A stretch of DNA of 64,000 nt from Flavobacterium sp. 11 (GTDB taxonomy: Bacteria > Bacteroidota > Bacteroidia > Flavobacteriales > Flavobacteriaceae): contig NZ_PEFE01000001.1 in assembly GCF_002754315.1 (NCBI RefSeq), forward strand, positions 2,232,001 through 2,296,000, given 5' to 3'. Position numbers and translations under genes: made by a program. The notes beneath the pieces are model-generated. The model was not told the DNA's origin. It worked only from the letters and a program-made list of their open reading frames with translations, and ran no database searches. Each line of letters opens with the position of its first letter. Position 1 is the stretch's first letter. Below are positions 38,609 through 48,858 of this stretch, piece by piece.

Positions 38609-40903
38609 TTAAAAAGGGTAGCCAATAGCCAAGTTGAAAATTAAATTTTCTTTTCGCCAAGCGCCACTTCCAAAGTTGATTTGATCCAAAACCCAACGAT
38701 CGCCATCAGGCAAATATGGTTTCCGAATAGGGAAGGCGAGGTCTGTTCTAAGAATCAAAAACGAGAAATCGAAACGCAATCCGGCTCCGGCTCCAACGGC
38801 TATTTCGTTCAGGAATTTTTTTGAAAATTTGGCTCCTGGTTTATCAGGATTTTCATTCAATAGCCAGATGTTCCCAGCATCTAAGAACAAAGCACCTTTC
38901 ACCAATCCGTAAATTTTAGCACGGTATTCGGTATTAAATTCCAATTTTATATCACCGGATTGATCGGGCAAAAAAGTATTGGTGTTGGTTGATGCGCCAT
39001 CAAAACTTCCCGGACCAATGGAACGTGCTCTAAAGGCTCGTAGACTATTGGTTCCACCAATGAAAAACTGTTTGATAAAAGGCATTTCACGGGAGTTTCC
39101 GTAAGCAAATCCAGCACCTGCAATTATTCGGCTGGCTATTTGAGAATCTGGGCCTAATTTATAGTAATGTCTAAAATCATTTTCTATTTTGACAAATTGA
39201 CTAAACGGAACATCAAATAATTTAATGGTATCGCCTTTTCGAACATTTGCTCCCGAAACAATTCCTGCCACATTTCCTGCTAAGTCGATACTCCCTTTGT
39301 AGTAAAAGGTATTTTTCTTTCTTTTTTGAAGTGTATTGGTGTAGGTATAGGAATAAGTTGGCCCAAAAATCAATTGCTTTTCAATTACTTTTCCCAAAGA
39401 TTCATTTTTCAGAATTTGTTCTTGGTATAAAGCAGTAACGTTTTCCGGACTGGCGTATGTAATCTCAGTAACATTGAATAAATGTTCTTTTCGTTCGTTT
39501 TCTTTCCATAAATAGCCAAAAGAACCTTTGAAGGTTTGCAGGGAATATAATTTGGTTCTGTTTTGGAATTCATATCCTAATGTTGCCTTCGTCTTTGGAA
39601 CAAAACCACTTGGAGAATTTAGTTTAAAAGGCGCTACTAATCGTGGCCAAACTAAATTTGCTTCGGTTCCAATACGGTATACATTAAACCCATTGTTTTG
39701 CCCGGAAACTTGTACTTCAACACCACCAAAAGCAGAAATGGTAAGCAATTCAGCACCTCTAAACGTATTTCGATTACTCCAGTTTAAATTGAGTTCCGTT
39801 CCGGTATAATTAGCGGAGTTTGTTTTGGCTAATAATTCCAGTCGGATTGATTTTTTAGGTAATGGCGTCAGATAATAATACGCATCCAGATAATTTCCTG
39901 TGGTATCAGAAACTCTGAATTGATTTTTCACAAATTTGAAAGTCCCCAGATTTACTAATCGATTCAAGGATAAATTATGGTCGGTACGGTTGTATAAATC
40001 ATTTTTTTTGAAATACAATGCTCTGTCAAAAATGCGGGGTTTGAATAAATTCTCCGGATCAATAATAGTTAAATCATTGTATTTTTTGATAGAATCCATA
40101 TTGTTTTTTACACTGTCAGAACCAATGGAATAGTTTGGATAAACAATAATTTTATTGATTTTGTATGGTGTCTCTGCTCGTTTTGGAGCTTCGTCTTTTA
40201 CTTTTACAATAAGATCCACCTGATGGTCTGCAACAGTTGTATCTACTTGCACTTTAAGATAATCAGGATTAAAATAGAAGAATCCTTTTTCTTTTAGTCT
40301 GGCATCAATGCGAATTCTTTCTTCTTTGATGGCGTCAAGACTGTAACCTTCTTCTTTTTTTAACAAACTTCTTCGTCTGGTATTGCGAACTGCAGTCGAA
40401 ATTATGGAAGAATCCGTGGGGAATTTTACTTCTTTAATTTTATATTGTTTTCCGGGTTTTACAATGTATTCTGCGGTTGCTTTTTTACCATGTCGGGTTG
40501 AATCTGCCGAAGTTCTTGTATTGAAATAGCCACTGTTTTCGGCAAAGTTTTGCAAAACACTTTTGTTGTATTCTAAATCTACTTGGCTGTATAAAACAGG
40601 AGCTTCGCCCACTTTGGTTCTCAACCAGTAGCGCCATCCTTTTTCTTTCTTTGGCGTCCCAGCCAAATTATAGATGTATAGTTTCGGTCTTAATCCCAAA
40701 ATCGAAGAATTTGGTTTTGGTCTAAGAACTTCTTTTAATGCCGTTTTTAATGCTTTTTTTTCTTTTTTAGACATTTCCTTTTCTTCAACGGTTACTTTTG
40801 CACCCGTATACAATAGTTCTCCTTCGGGCAGAAATCTCGTATTGCTACACGATGAAGCGAACAATGCTAAAAAAAGAAAATATAGTATATGGCTCTTGTT
40901 CAT
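38609..40903 (-). CDS. tamL: TamL: BamA/TamA-family outer-membrane assembly lipoprotein
   Basis: 764 residues from the ATG at 40903 (a TTG one codon upstream is unlikely). A lipobox (L-F-A-S-S-C-S-N-T) near residue 19 makes it a lipoprotein, the mark of the Bacteroidota TamL form. POTRA-like domains (about 25-340) are followed by an Omp85 C-terminal 16-stranded barrel, including the F-F-I-G-G-T-N-S-L-R-A-F-R-A-R-S motif (VRGF-like, about 627-642) and a last strand ending I-G-Y-P-F. It works with TamB to insert or move proteins or lipids at the outer membrane. It lies 103 bp downstream of tamB, same strand. Confidence 0.93.
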   Translation of the reverse strand: MNKSHILYFLFLALFASSCSNTRFLPEGELLYTGAKVTVEEKEMSKKEKKALKTALKEVLRPKPNSSILGLRPKLYIYNLAGTPKKEKGWRYWLRTKVGEAPVLYSQVDLEYNKSVLQNFAENSGYFNTRTSADSTRHGKKATAEYIVKPGKQYKIKEVKFPTDSSIISTAVRNTRRRSLLKKEEGYSLDAIKEERIRIDARLKEKGFFYFNPDYLKVQVDTTVADHQVDLIVKVKDEAPKRAETPYKINKIIVYPNYSIGSDSVKNNMDSIKKYNDLTIIDPENLFKPRIFDRALYFKKNDLYNRTDHNLSLNRLVNLGTFKFVKNQFRVSDTTGNYLDAYYYLTPLPKKSIRLELLAKTNSANYTGTELNLNWSNRNTFRGAELLTISAFGGVEVQVSGQNNGFNVYRIGTEANLVWPRLVAPFKLNSPSGFVPKTKATLGYEFQNRTKLYSLQTFKGSFGYLWKENERKEHLFNVTEITYASPENVTALYQEQILKNESLGKVIEKQLIFGPTYSYTYTNTLQKRKKNTFYYKGSIDLAGNVAGIVSGANVRKGDTIKLFDVPFSQFVKIENDFRHYYKLGPDSQIASRIIAGAGFAYGNSREMPFIKQFFIGGTNSLRAFRARSIGPGSFDGASTNTNTFLPDQSGDIKLEFNTEYRAKIYGLVKGALFLDAGNIWLLNENPDKPGAKFSKKFLNEIAVGAGAGLRFDFSFLILRTDLAFPIRKPYLPDGDRWVLDQINFGSGAWRKENLIFNLAIGYPF

Positions 40904-40931
40904 CAATTTATTATTTATTAAAAAAAATTAA

Positions 40932-40996
40932 ACCATTAAGGAATTAAGTTTCATTAAGGAAAATCAATTGGTTTGTTTTCTTAATTTCTTAATGGT
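40932..40996 (-). repeat. 17-bp inverted repeat between tamB and tamL
   Basis: ACCATTAAGGAATTAAG (40932-40948) pairs with CTTAATTTCTTAATGGT (40980-40996), one mismatch, loop of 31. It lies just after the tamB stop and could reduce read-through into tamL. Confidence 0.6.
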
Positions 40997-41006
40997 GCAA
41001 AAACTT

Positions 41007-44000
41007 TTATTTATTTTTCCGCTTTGCTTTTTTTGCCTCACTTTTGCGAAATAATTCACTGAATTTATTGTAATCCATAGTGATGATAAAAGCAATTCCT
41101 GTCTCCACAACTTCCCCTTGAAGCGCCACTTGGTATTTATTAATTCGGTACGCTCGTATTTTATATCTACCGTCTTTTGAAAGTTGATAATCAATCGATA
41201 CATCACCGGCAATATTATTGGCGTTTTGATTTACTTGTTGTGGCCCTTCAATTCCAAAGCTGCTTCCTACCGTAACTTTCAATCGGTCATTCAATAATTT
41301 CTTCGAAATTCCTACGCTCAAATCGGTTTTATTTTCTCGTTGACCCGTTGTATAATCATCAGAAGTATTTAAATCGAAATTAAGTTCTACACCTTCAATC
41401 AAATCGCCCGCCAAATTATTAAGTTGTTGTGACAAAATTTTACTGGCACTTTCTCTTGCTAGTGACGAAACGCTCGTGCCTCCGGTTTCACTGGCAAAAG
41501 GGTTTTCTCCAATAAAACGATTCAGCAGTAGTAAGGCAAAAACCTGTTTGTTTAATTCATCCGGTTGCTGACGCAATTGCGTCAATTTAGCTTGTGTCGC
41601 ATTGATAATTTCTGTTGAAACGCTATTGTTTCCATCAGGTAGAATGATGTCAAAAGAAATGTTTGGCTTCATCAATTCGCCATTCATTTTCAATTCGGTT
41701 TCAAAAGGAATTTTTTGTTTGTAGGTATTTCTCACTTCGGCGGTGACATCTCCTAATTGATCATTTATCAAATCAATTGGAGCAGCTTCAGTTTTATAAA
41801 CCGCAGTGATATTGATGTCAGCCGTTGTAGGTTCACCAGTCCACAGGATATAACTTCCTTTTTTAATGTCGAATTTTCTTTTGATAGCGTTAAAATTCAT
41901 TTCATAACTACCTTCAGATAATTCATATCTTCCTGTCAAAGTTGTTTTTCCGGATGGATCAATTCCGCCGTTCAATTGCGCTTCTCCTTTTAATTTTAGG
42001 AAATCCCCGTTTGCTTTATCAATAACCAACGACAATTCAGCATCTTTATCAATCTCAATATTTACCGAAGCGTTGATTCCTTTTATGTCCATTTCACTGT
42101 CCAATTCATCCATAACAATGGTCTCGACTAATTTCGGATTGTCTTGGTCAATGAATTCTACAATTCCTTCTCTGTCGGCAATTGACGGATCTGATTGTGG
42201 TAAAACAATAGTGAATTTAGTGTCTTTGTTAATTTTGATATTGCCCTCAACAACAGGATTGTCTAGATTTCCGGATAGTTTCAAATGATTGTCCAAGTAC
42301 AATTCACCATAATACATATCATTGTCTTTTGCTTTAGAATTGACGGCTTTGAAATTATCAGCATCGATGGCTAAATCAAAACCAAAATTGCTGAAATTTT
42401 CACTGTCAATCTTTCCGTTGATGGCTAAATCATTGTTCTTTTCATCCTTAATTATAAAATTGTCAAAAAGAATAGCATTAGGTGTAAAAACAATTTTATC
42501 GTTTAAAGACTTGAATTTTGCATTAAGCTGCTTCACTTTGAAACCAATTTCATTGAACTGTAATTCGCCAACTACTTTGGGTTGGGTAGTATTTCCTGTT
42601 ATTTTAAAATTCCCTGTCAAGAATCCCGTACTTTCAGTAATATTATCCAAAGTGAAACCCTGAATACTTTTTAAGTTCAATTTATCAATATCAAGATTCA
42701 TGTCAAAACTGCTGTCACTCGTTTTGTAATTTCCTTCTAAATTGACTTGATTTCCCTGACCTGTAATGGCAATTGTAGCATCGTATTGGTTAGCAATTGC
42801 ATTATTCACTTTGATACTGATGTTTCCGATTGTATCTTTTTTGAAAGTAAAATTTTCAATGTTTAAGTCTGAAGTAAAAAGCGGTGTGGTACTTATATTT
42901 TTGACCAATGCGTTTCCATTGATTTTACCGCTCATTTGCAAATCATCTTTCTCAACGATACTGGTAATGGTTTTTATGTCAAAATCTTTAAAATTAATTG
43001 CGATTGGTGCATTTGCTTGCTGCGACTGTGATTGTATCAGGATTTTGCTTCCATCTTTACTCAATTCAAAATTATCTGCATAGATTCCTTTTTTGCCAAA
43101 GCGAATTAAATTGTCTTGCGTTATTTTCCAAGATTCATAGTTCAGCAATAAATTATTTGGATCAAGATTGATGTCATTATTGCCGTTCGCAGCTTTTAAT
43201 GTACCTGCAATTAAGTATCTTTCTTTGTCTTTTGAATCTTTTAATTGCAACGTATAATCCACAATGTTGTTTTGCACTTTGCCTGAAATACTGGTATGTG
43301 GCAATTGAATTTGTTTGTTTTGAATGTCATCCACAATAAAACTGTAAACAAGCGAATTATCTTTGGTATCTACTTTAAGGACAGCATTTGTAATGGTGTT
43401 TTCGCCATAAATTAATTTCGGAATTGTACCATTCAAAACTATAGAGTCGTTGACAGAGTTGTATCTTCCTTGTATATTAATGGGTTCCAGACTTTTCAAT
43501 TCAGGAATTAGTTTTAATAGAATTGGACTGTCTTTTACGCCAATTTTAAAAACAAATTCTTGTTTTTCCACAGCTGTTTTTCTGGAACTTGGTTTGCTGT
43601 CATAATACTTTGCAATAGAATTTGATAAAGCAGTCCCTATTTTTGACAACTTGTATTTTCCGTTGGCGTCCACATCCAAAAACGGTGATTTCAATACGAA
43701 TGTATTTTTCTCTGAGGTGGAGGTTGCCACTGCGCTAATGGAATCAATTACAAATTCTTCTTTGGCATTGACTATGGTAATGTTGTGCGCATGTACCGTT
43801 CCGTTGAGGTAATCAAGATTTACCGATTGAATATCAGCATCTACAACGCCTCTTATTTTCAATGGGCCAGCGTGCAGATTCAGTTTTTCCAAATCAGCGA
43901 TATCCACATTCAGTTTTAGTTTTCCGGTAGGATATTTGTCTTTAAAACTTCCGCTGCTTACCAAATCAAAAGTTAGATTAGGGTCTTTTGCGAAAGCAGT

Positions 44001-45983
44001 TGCATTGAAATTTCCGTTGCGAATATTTCCTTTTACAGCTACATTTTGGTAGGTATATTTATTATAATATGCTTTTAGAATATTCCCGTTTAAAGATGCT
44101 GTTGCCGTTTTTGGATCAAATCCTGTTCCTTTTATACTGGCTTTTAAAGTTACTTTTTCAATGGAGTCGTTTTTGATAAATTTCCCTAAATCAAAATTAG
44201 TAAGTTCGGTTTGGGCATCGTATTTCTCGTAATTTTTTCTGCTTTGATCGAATGTAGCTTTGATTTTTGCATTTCCAAAACTACTTACGATATTCATATT
44301 GGTATTGAAATTAGCAATAGTTCCCTTAAAAATTCCTTTGGCGCTGAATTTTGCCGGCAACTGAATCGAATTTGGAATGGTTCCTTTTGGTAAAAAGCCA
44401 ACAAAATCTTTCGAACCGGATTGCAAGTCTTTAATATTCAAATCAAAATAGGCTTTGTTTACATCTGGTAAGCCTATGATTCTCCCGCTTGCCGCTACTT
44501 TTGTAGTTCCAATGCCACTGATTTCTATACTTGGAAATTCAATGTTTTTTAGTTTTCCTTTTACGGTTCCATTAATCAGCAATATCGCATTGGGATTGCT
44601 CATAAACGGATTCGTATTATTCAAAGTTGGTGCAAAAAGTAAAATATCTTTAATCCCCAACTTGCTCTTTTTTAAATTGGCAATAAGACCTAATTCTCCC
44701 GGGTTTTTAGCTAAAGATTCAATAGAAGGGTAGCCAATTCTAATTTCATCTTTCAGTTCCGTTTGTGGGGTTTTTAAATATAATTTTTTAAGGAAAGCAT
44801 TCTTTTTACCGTAGAAAAATTCCGCATTAAAGGATTGAATATTTAAACCGCTTTTGTCTTTAACAGTTAATGAATTGGCAAGTCCGGAAATATTTTCGGA
44901 ATTGTAATTCAGTTCGTCTACCTGTAAGTTTAGATTGGTAAGATTCAAATGGTTGTAATCAATTCCTTTTTGAACTGGAGTCTCATTATTATTGTCGTAA
45001 CGGAAATTCACCCGTTTGAATTCCGTTTTCTTTATTTTGACGTCCCAATTGTTAGATTCGGTATTTGTAGCTTCGCTTTTAGGTTTGATTACATCTAATC
45101 TATCAAAAGTCAAAGCGCCTTCTACGCCAGTTAAATCAAGACTTTCTATAATTGCGAATTGATTGTTAAGGTCAATTTTGTCAATTTTAGCAAGTAGCTT
45201 TTTCAAATAAAAATTTGTGGATAACTTGGTTTCTTCGCTTTCATAATCGAAATCAATTTTTGCAAAATCAATTTCGCCTAATTTTAATTTTAAAATGGAT
45301 TCCGATTCGTTTTTTATTGCTGCTGCTTTGGTCGCATTGGATATCTGAACCAAACCTTGCTTTAATTTGAACTTCAATCCATTGATTTTAGCTTTCGGGA
45401 TTTCAAAGTTCATTTCGTTCAAATCGAAAGTTTTAATTCTCGTTTCAAAATGCTTTAGATTAGCGTAAAGATCATTTTTTGTGACGGCATCAGTATATTT
45501 AAACTTGATGCGGTCGAGCTTAATTTCTTCTACAGAAAACTGCATGGGTGGCGAATCACTCTTTTGTTTCTCTGGCGAAGCAAATGCTTTTATGATGTAA
45601 TCAAAATTGAAAACAGCTTTAGAATCTCTATTTAAATGTGCCGAAATCCCCACTAATTCTAAGGAATTGATTTCGACTTTATTGTTTATCAATTGAAACA
45701 GACTGATATCGGCAGCTAACTTTTCTCCCGCAAAAAGAGTGTCTTTTTTTTGGTCTTCAAAATAAACGCCTTTAAGAATTACTTTTTTTGGGAATTCAAC
45801 TTCAAGACTATCAACCCTTACTTTGGTTTTGATTTTTCCTTCCAGGTACGTTACTGCTTTATCTTTGGCATAATTCTGAACAGAAGGAATTTGAATAGCA
45901 ACAAAAAGAATTAAGAACAACAGGATTATAATTCCTATTATCCAAAGGAAAATTTTTAAACTTTTCTTTACGTATGTTTTCAA
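41007..45983 (-). CDS. tamB: TamB: translocation and assembly module, AsmA-like bridge protein
   Basis: 1,658 residues. An N-terminal signal anchor (about 8-30, I-F-L-W-I-I-G-I-I-I-L-L-F-L-I-L) holds it in the inner membrane. The long middle part is repetitive beta-structure expected to form a periplasm-spanning groove, and the C-terminal TamB (DUF490) domain is about 1230-1600. The start is a TTG at 45983: the frame has no ATG before an upstream stop, and K-T-Y-V-K-K-S-L-K-I is the usual family beginning. Together with TamL it should link the two membranes for protein or phospholipid transport. First gene of the tamB-tamL unit. Confidence 0.93.
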   Translation of the reverse strand: MKTYVKKSLKIFLWIIGIIILLFLILFVAIQIPSVQNYAKDKAVTYLEGKIKTKVRVDSLEVEFPKKVILKGVYFEDQKKDTLFAGEKLAADISLFQLINNKVEINSLELVGISAHLNRDSKAVFNFDYIIKAFASPEKQKSDSPPMQFSVEEIKLDRIKFKYTDAVTKNDLYANLKHFETRIKTFDLNEMNFEIPKAKINGLKFKLKQGLVQISNATKAAAIKNESESILKLKLGEIDFAKIDFDYESEETKLSTNFYLKKLLAKIDKIDLNNQFAIIESLDLTGVEGALTFDRLDVIKPKSEATNTESNNWDVKIKKTEFKRVNFRYDNNNETPVQKGIDYNHLNLTNLNLQVDELNYNSENISGLANSLTVKDKSGLNIQSFNAEFFYGKKNAFLKKLYLKTPQTELKDEIRIGYPSIESLAKNPGELGLIANLKKSKLGIKDILLFAPTLNNTNPFMSNPNAILLINGTVKGKLKNIEFPSIEISGIGTTKVAASGRIIGLPDVNKAYFDLNIKDLQSGSKDFVGFLPKGTIPNSIQLPAKFSAKGIFKGTIANFNTNMNIVSSFGNAKIKATFDQSRKNYEKYDAQTELTNFDLGKFIKNDSIEKVTLKASIKGTGFDPKTATASLNGNILKAYYNKYTYQNVAVKGNIRNGNFNATAFAKDPNLTFDLVSSGSFKDKYPTGKLKLNVDIADLEKLNLHAGPLKIRGVVDADIQSVNLDYLNGTVHAHNITIVNAKEEFVIDSISAVATSTSEKNTFVLKSPFLDVDANGKYKLSKIGTALSNSIAKYYDSKPSSRKTAVEKQEFVFKIGVKDSPILLKLIPELKSLEPINIQGRYNSVNDSIVLNGTIPKLIYGENTITNAVLKVDTKDNSLVYSFIVDDIQNKQIQLPHTSISGKVQNNIVDYTLQLKDSKDKERYLIAGTLKAANGNNDINLDPNNLLLNYESWKITQDNLIRFGKKGIYADNFELSKDGSKILIQSQSQQANAPIAINFKDFDIKTITSIVEKDDLQMSGKINGNALVKNISTTPLFTSDLNIENFTFKKDTIGNISIKVNNAIANQYDATIAITGQGNQVNLEGNYKTSDSSFDMNLDIDKLNLKSIQGFTLDNITESTGFLTGNFKITGNTTQPKVVGELQFNEIGFKVKQLNAKFKSLNDKIVFTPNAILFDNFIIKDEKNNDLAINGKIDSENFSNFGFDLAIDADNFKAVNSKAKDNDMYYGELYLDNHLKLSGNLDNPVVEGNIKINKDTKFTIVLPQSDPSIADREGIVEFIDQDNPKLVETIVMDELDSEMDIKGINASVNIEIDKDAELSLVIDKANGDFLKLKGEAQLNGGIDPSGKTTLTGRYELSEGSYEMNFNAIKRKFDIKKGSYILWTGEPTTADINITAVYKTEAAPIDLINDQLGDVTAEVRNTYKQKIPFETELKMNGELMKPNISFDIILPDGNNSVSTEIINATQAKLTQLRQQPDELNKQVFALLLLNRFIGENPFASETGGTSVSSLARESASKILSQQLNNLAGDLIEGVELNFDLNTSDDYTTGQRENKTDLSVGISKKLLNDRLKVTVGSSFGIEGPQQVNQNANNIAGDVSIDYQLSKDGRYKIRAYRINKYQVALQGEVVETGIAFIITMDYNKFSELFRKSEAKKAKRKNK

Positions 45984-46151
45984 ATGAGGTGTATTTTTTG
46001 GTTAAAATTAACCAATTTAAATAAGAATTGCAATCTTGTCTGCAAATGGGATTGCGTACAAAGATTAAAAAATGAAAACGAAATACATTATAAAATTCAA
46101 AAAGAATGTTGCAAAATTACTACAATGTATCACAAGCTAATCAAGCGTTTT

Positions 46152-47834
46152 TTATGTTTTATATATTGGAATTTCATTAAAATTTTGAGCTTGTTTTTCA
46201 TCTAATAAAATGTCTTTTACAGCCATTAGCATTGCCTTGTTTGAGGTAAAAAGTTCTCTGTTGAAGTTTATTACGGTTGTAATGTCAATATCTTCAATAG
46301 GTGCAAGTTGTGCCTCAGTATAAAACGTGTTGAGTGCTGAGGTGTAATTTTTTTGAATGGTGTCAAATTGAGTCTTCAGCTCTTCAAAACCCGACTTTTT
46401 ATCCGTATTCAAAAATGTATTTAATTTCATGTAGAGTTCTTGAGTTTCTTTTTTATGATGCAGAAAAAATTGATATTTAATCTCTTTTGATGAACTGCTG
46501 AGATTCGTGATGTTGCTTCCAATATCTTTTATACTTTTTACCGCATGCATGGAACTTCGCACTGCCGAAATTAATTGGTTCAATTCTGAATTTTCATCAC
46601 TATTTAATTTGGCTCTTAATTTCAAATAAAAAGCTTGTAACTCGCCTTGCAACTGTTTTAGGAATTCATATTTTTCTTCAGTAGTTTTTGCATCAAAATT
46701 TCTTTTATCATTGATTTCCGTGTAATTAATTTCTTGGTCAAGTTCATGGGTTTGGATTTTAAATAATTCCAAATTGAAAAGCATCGAGTTATGGATGAAA
46801 TATCGAGTCTCTCTTCTGAATAAATCCAAAGCGGTTTCTGGTTCTGCAATTGATGCGTGGTTTATAAATGCTGCTGTCGAACCATCGGTATTTTTGAAAA
46901 AACGTTCCAAAAATGAGGTGAATAAATCCAAAACAGGAAGAAATAATACAATAGCCAACAGATTTATTAAACTCGAAAAAGTAACCAACCCAATGAGTGG
47001 ATCTTTGATTTTTATAATATCGGTTATCAGTAAAAGAATAGGTCTAAGTAATATAAAAGCAATGGCAGTAATGAAAATATTAAATAATAAATTACCCAAT
47101 GCCACTCGTTTTTTGGAAGCATTTCCGCCAATAGCGCTCAATACTATTTTAATGATGGTGCCCGTTTCACTACCCAGAACGATTGCCGCTGCCATGGGAA
47201 ACCCTATTGCTCCTGCGTTAAGTGCGCTCAATGTAAGCGCCATAGTTACGGAGCTAGATTGAACAACCAGCGTAATCAAAAAACCAATTATCAAAAAAAT
47301 TACTAATGGCTTCGAGGCATATTGTGAAAAATCAAAATAGTGAACCTGCGTTTCCATAGCCGTTTTCATGAAGGAAAGCCCGATAAACATCAAACCAAAT
47401 CCCAGAAGAAAATAGGAAATATATTTTATGGTTTTACGATTTCCAAGAAGGATTAGGAGAAAACCTCCTAAACAAACTGCCGGATAAGCAATCACTTCTA
47501 TATTGGTTTTAAAACCAAGTGTTGCCACCAGCCAACTGGCGAGTGTTGTTCCCAAATTTGCTCCCAGAATAATAGCCATTGCATTTTTCATGGTGAAAAC
47601 TCCGGCGCCCACAAATGCTAAAACCATCAACGAAACCATAGAACTGCTTTGAAGAATACCGGTTACTATTGTTCCGCCTGCCACGGCGCCAATGTTGTTT
47701 TTTGTGATTCGCTGCAGAAACAGTTTGAAATTTCTTCCGGAAAGATTTTTTAAGGATTCCTCCACAAGATACATGGCGAAAAGGAACAGTCCCACGCCGG
47801 CGGAAAGTTTTAATATTATATTGAGGGTTTCCAT
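46152..47834 (-). CDS. Na+/phosphate cotransporter family protein (NptA-like)
   Basis: 560 residues. Sodium-driven phosphate carrier of the inner membrane. Two inverted PNaS repeats carry the Q-S-S-S motif, I-L-Q-S-S-S-M-V-S (about 61) and V-V-Q-S-S-S-V-T-M (about 190). About eight to nine membrane helices lie in 1-315. The C-terminal cytoplasmic part (about 340-550) is helical and PhoU-like, as in many bacterial NptA proteins. It is separated from the NIPSNAP gene by a terminator. Confidence 0.92.
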   Translation of the reverse strand: METLNIILKLSAGVGLFLFAMYLVEESLKNLSGRNFKLFLQRITKNNIGAVAGGTIVTGILQSSSMVSLMVLAFVGAGVFTMKNAMAIILGANLGTTLASWLVATLGFKTNIEVIAYPAVCLGGFLLILLGNRKTIKYISYFLLGFGLMFIGLSFMKTAMETQVHYFDFSQYASKPLVIFLIIGFLITLVVQSSSVTMALTLSALNAGAIGFPMAAAIVLGSETGTIIKIVLSAIGGNASKKRVALGNLLFNIFITAIAFILLRPILLLITDIIKIKDPLIGLVTFSSLINLLAIVLFLPVLDLFTSFLERFFKNTDGSTAAFINHASIAEPETALDLFRRETRYFIHNSMLFNLELFKIQTHELDQEINYTEINDKRNFDAKTTEEKYEFLKQLQGELQAFYLKLRAKLNSDENSELNQLISAVRSSMHAVKSIKDIGSNITNLSSSSKEIKYQFFLHHKKETQELYMKLNTFLNTDKKSGFEELKTQFDTIQKNYTSALNTFYTEAQLAPIEDIDITTVINFNRELFTSNKAMLMAVKDILLDEKQAQNFNEIPIYKT

Positions 47835-47943
47835 AGTTAAAAATAGAACTAAAGATACTTAAAATTAATGATTTAATCTTTTCTTAATGAGGTATTTGTG
47901 CTTGTTTTGGTTCGGAAAAAAGTAAAAATTTTAGGTTTTAAAT

Positions 47944-47976
47944 AAAAAAACTACAACTTTTTAAGGGTTGTAGTTT
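47944..47976 (-). terminator. Terminator of the NIPSNAP/racemase operon
   Basis: AAACTACAAC (47948-47957) pairs with GTTGTAGTTT (47967-47976). The A7 run at 47944-47950 is the minus-strand T tract. Confidence 0.78.
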
Positions 47977-48001
47977 AGGATTAAAATTATGATTTGTTAA
48001 A

Positions 48002-48802
48002 CTAATAATCGGAATAATCAGTTGGGTATAAAAAAGTAATGTCTATATGGGAAATATTGTTTTTGTATTTTTCCATAGCTATTAATCCTTTCCATTCCGG
48101 CGAATCAACAAAGGCTTTCCAATGCGAATCTCTACTTTCCTGATCTGCAAAAGTGGTCATGTACATTAAGTTTGGCATTTTGGCTCCCGAAATAACTTCG
48201 CCATAAAAAACCGCATTAAAGGCAAGGCGGTCAAAGAGTTTTACTTCACCACCAGCATTAAACATATCGACTTTGTTTTTATAAATCGCCTCAGTTGCTG
48301 ATTCGTAACTTCTCAATTCATACACTCGATTTGCTCTTGGACTGTTTAAAACGGGAGTTGACAAAAATGGATGATCTGAAAAAGCTTTCAATAAAATAGA
48401 TTCGATACGCAAATATGGCGCTTGTTTATAGGAAGCGTTTAAATAAGCTGCTCCTGCAGCCAAATAAGTTTTGTCTTTGGCCAGTTTATCTTCCAATCCC
48501 AGAAATTGAGTCATGGATGAAAATGGAATCACCAGCATTACTTTTTTTATCGTGTCGGTAGCGTTTGGTCTTGGTTTGAACACACCAATATTTTTGATTC
48601 CAAGTTTTTTCAAACCCGGAAGAAATGCTTCTTTCAAATACTTTTCAGTGGTTTCAACTTGTTGTTCCGTTTTGAAAATATAGGTTTTTATTTGGTAAAA
48701 TTCTCTTGATGGCGCTGCGTTTTTAGAATCAGACGTTATTGTTTTAAAGCTGGTAATGGCTAAGGCGATAACCACTAGGAATAGTAATTTTCCTGTTTTC
48801 AT
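48002..48802 (-). CDS. Exported NIPSNAP-family protein
   Basis: 266 residues with a signal peptide (about 1-20). Two NIPSNAP-type ferredoxin-like domains: one starts with F-Y-Q-I-K-T-Y-I-F-K (about 36-140), the second with R-V-Y-E-L-R-S-Y-E-S (about 163-265). The second also has M-Y-M-T-T-F-A-D, D-S-H-W-K-A-F-V-D-S-P-E-W and a late H-I-D-I-T-F-L. Function is unknown for the bacterial exported form. It is 56 bp downstream of the racemase gene on the same strand. Confidence 0.9.
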   Translation of the reverse strand: MKTGKLLFLVVIALAITSFKTITSDSKNAAPSREFYQIKTYIFKTEQQVETTEKYLKEAFLPGLKKLGIKNIGVFKPRPNATDTIKKVMLVIPFSSMTQFLGLEDKLAKDKTYLAAGAAYLNASYKQAPYLRIESILLKAFSDHPFLSTPVLNSPRANRVYELRSYESATEAIYKNKVDMFNAGGEVKLFDRLAFNAVFYGEVISGAKMPNLMYMTTFADQESRDSHWKAFVDSPEWKGLIAMEKYKNNISHIDITFLYPTDYSDY

Positions 48803-48858
48803 GTTTTATTTGATTTATATTTAATTCTGGTTTAGTTAAAAATTATAGCAATATATTT

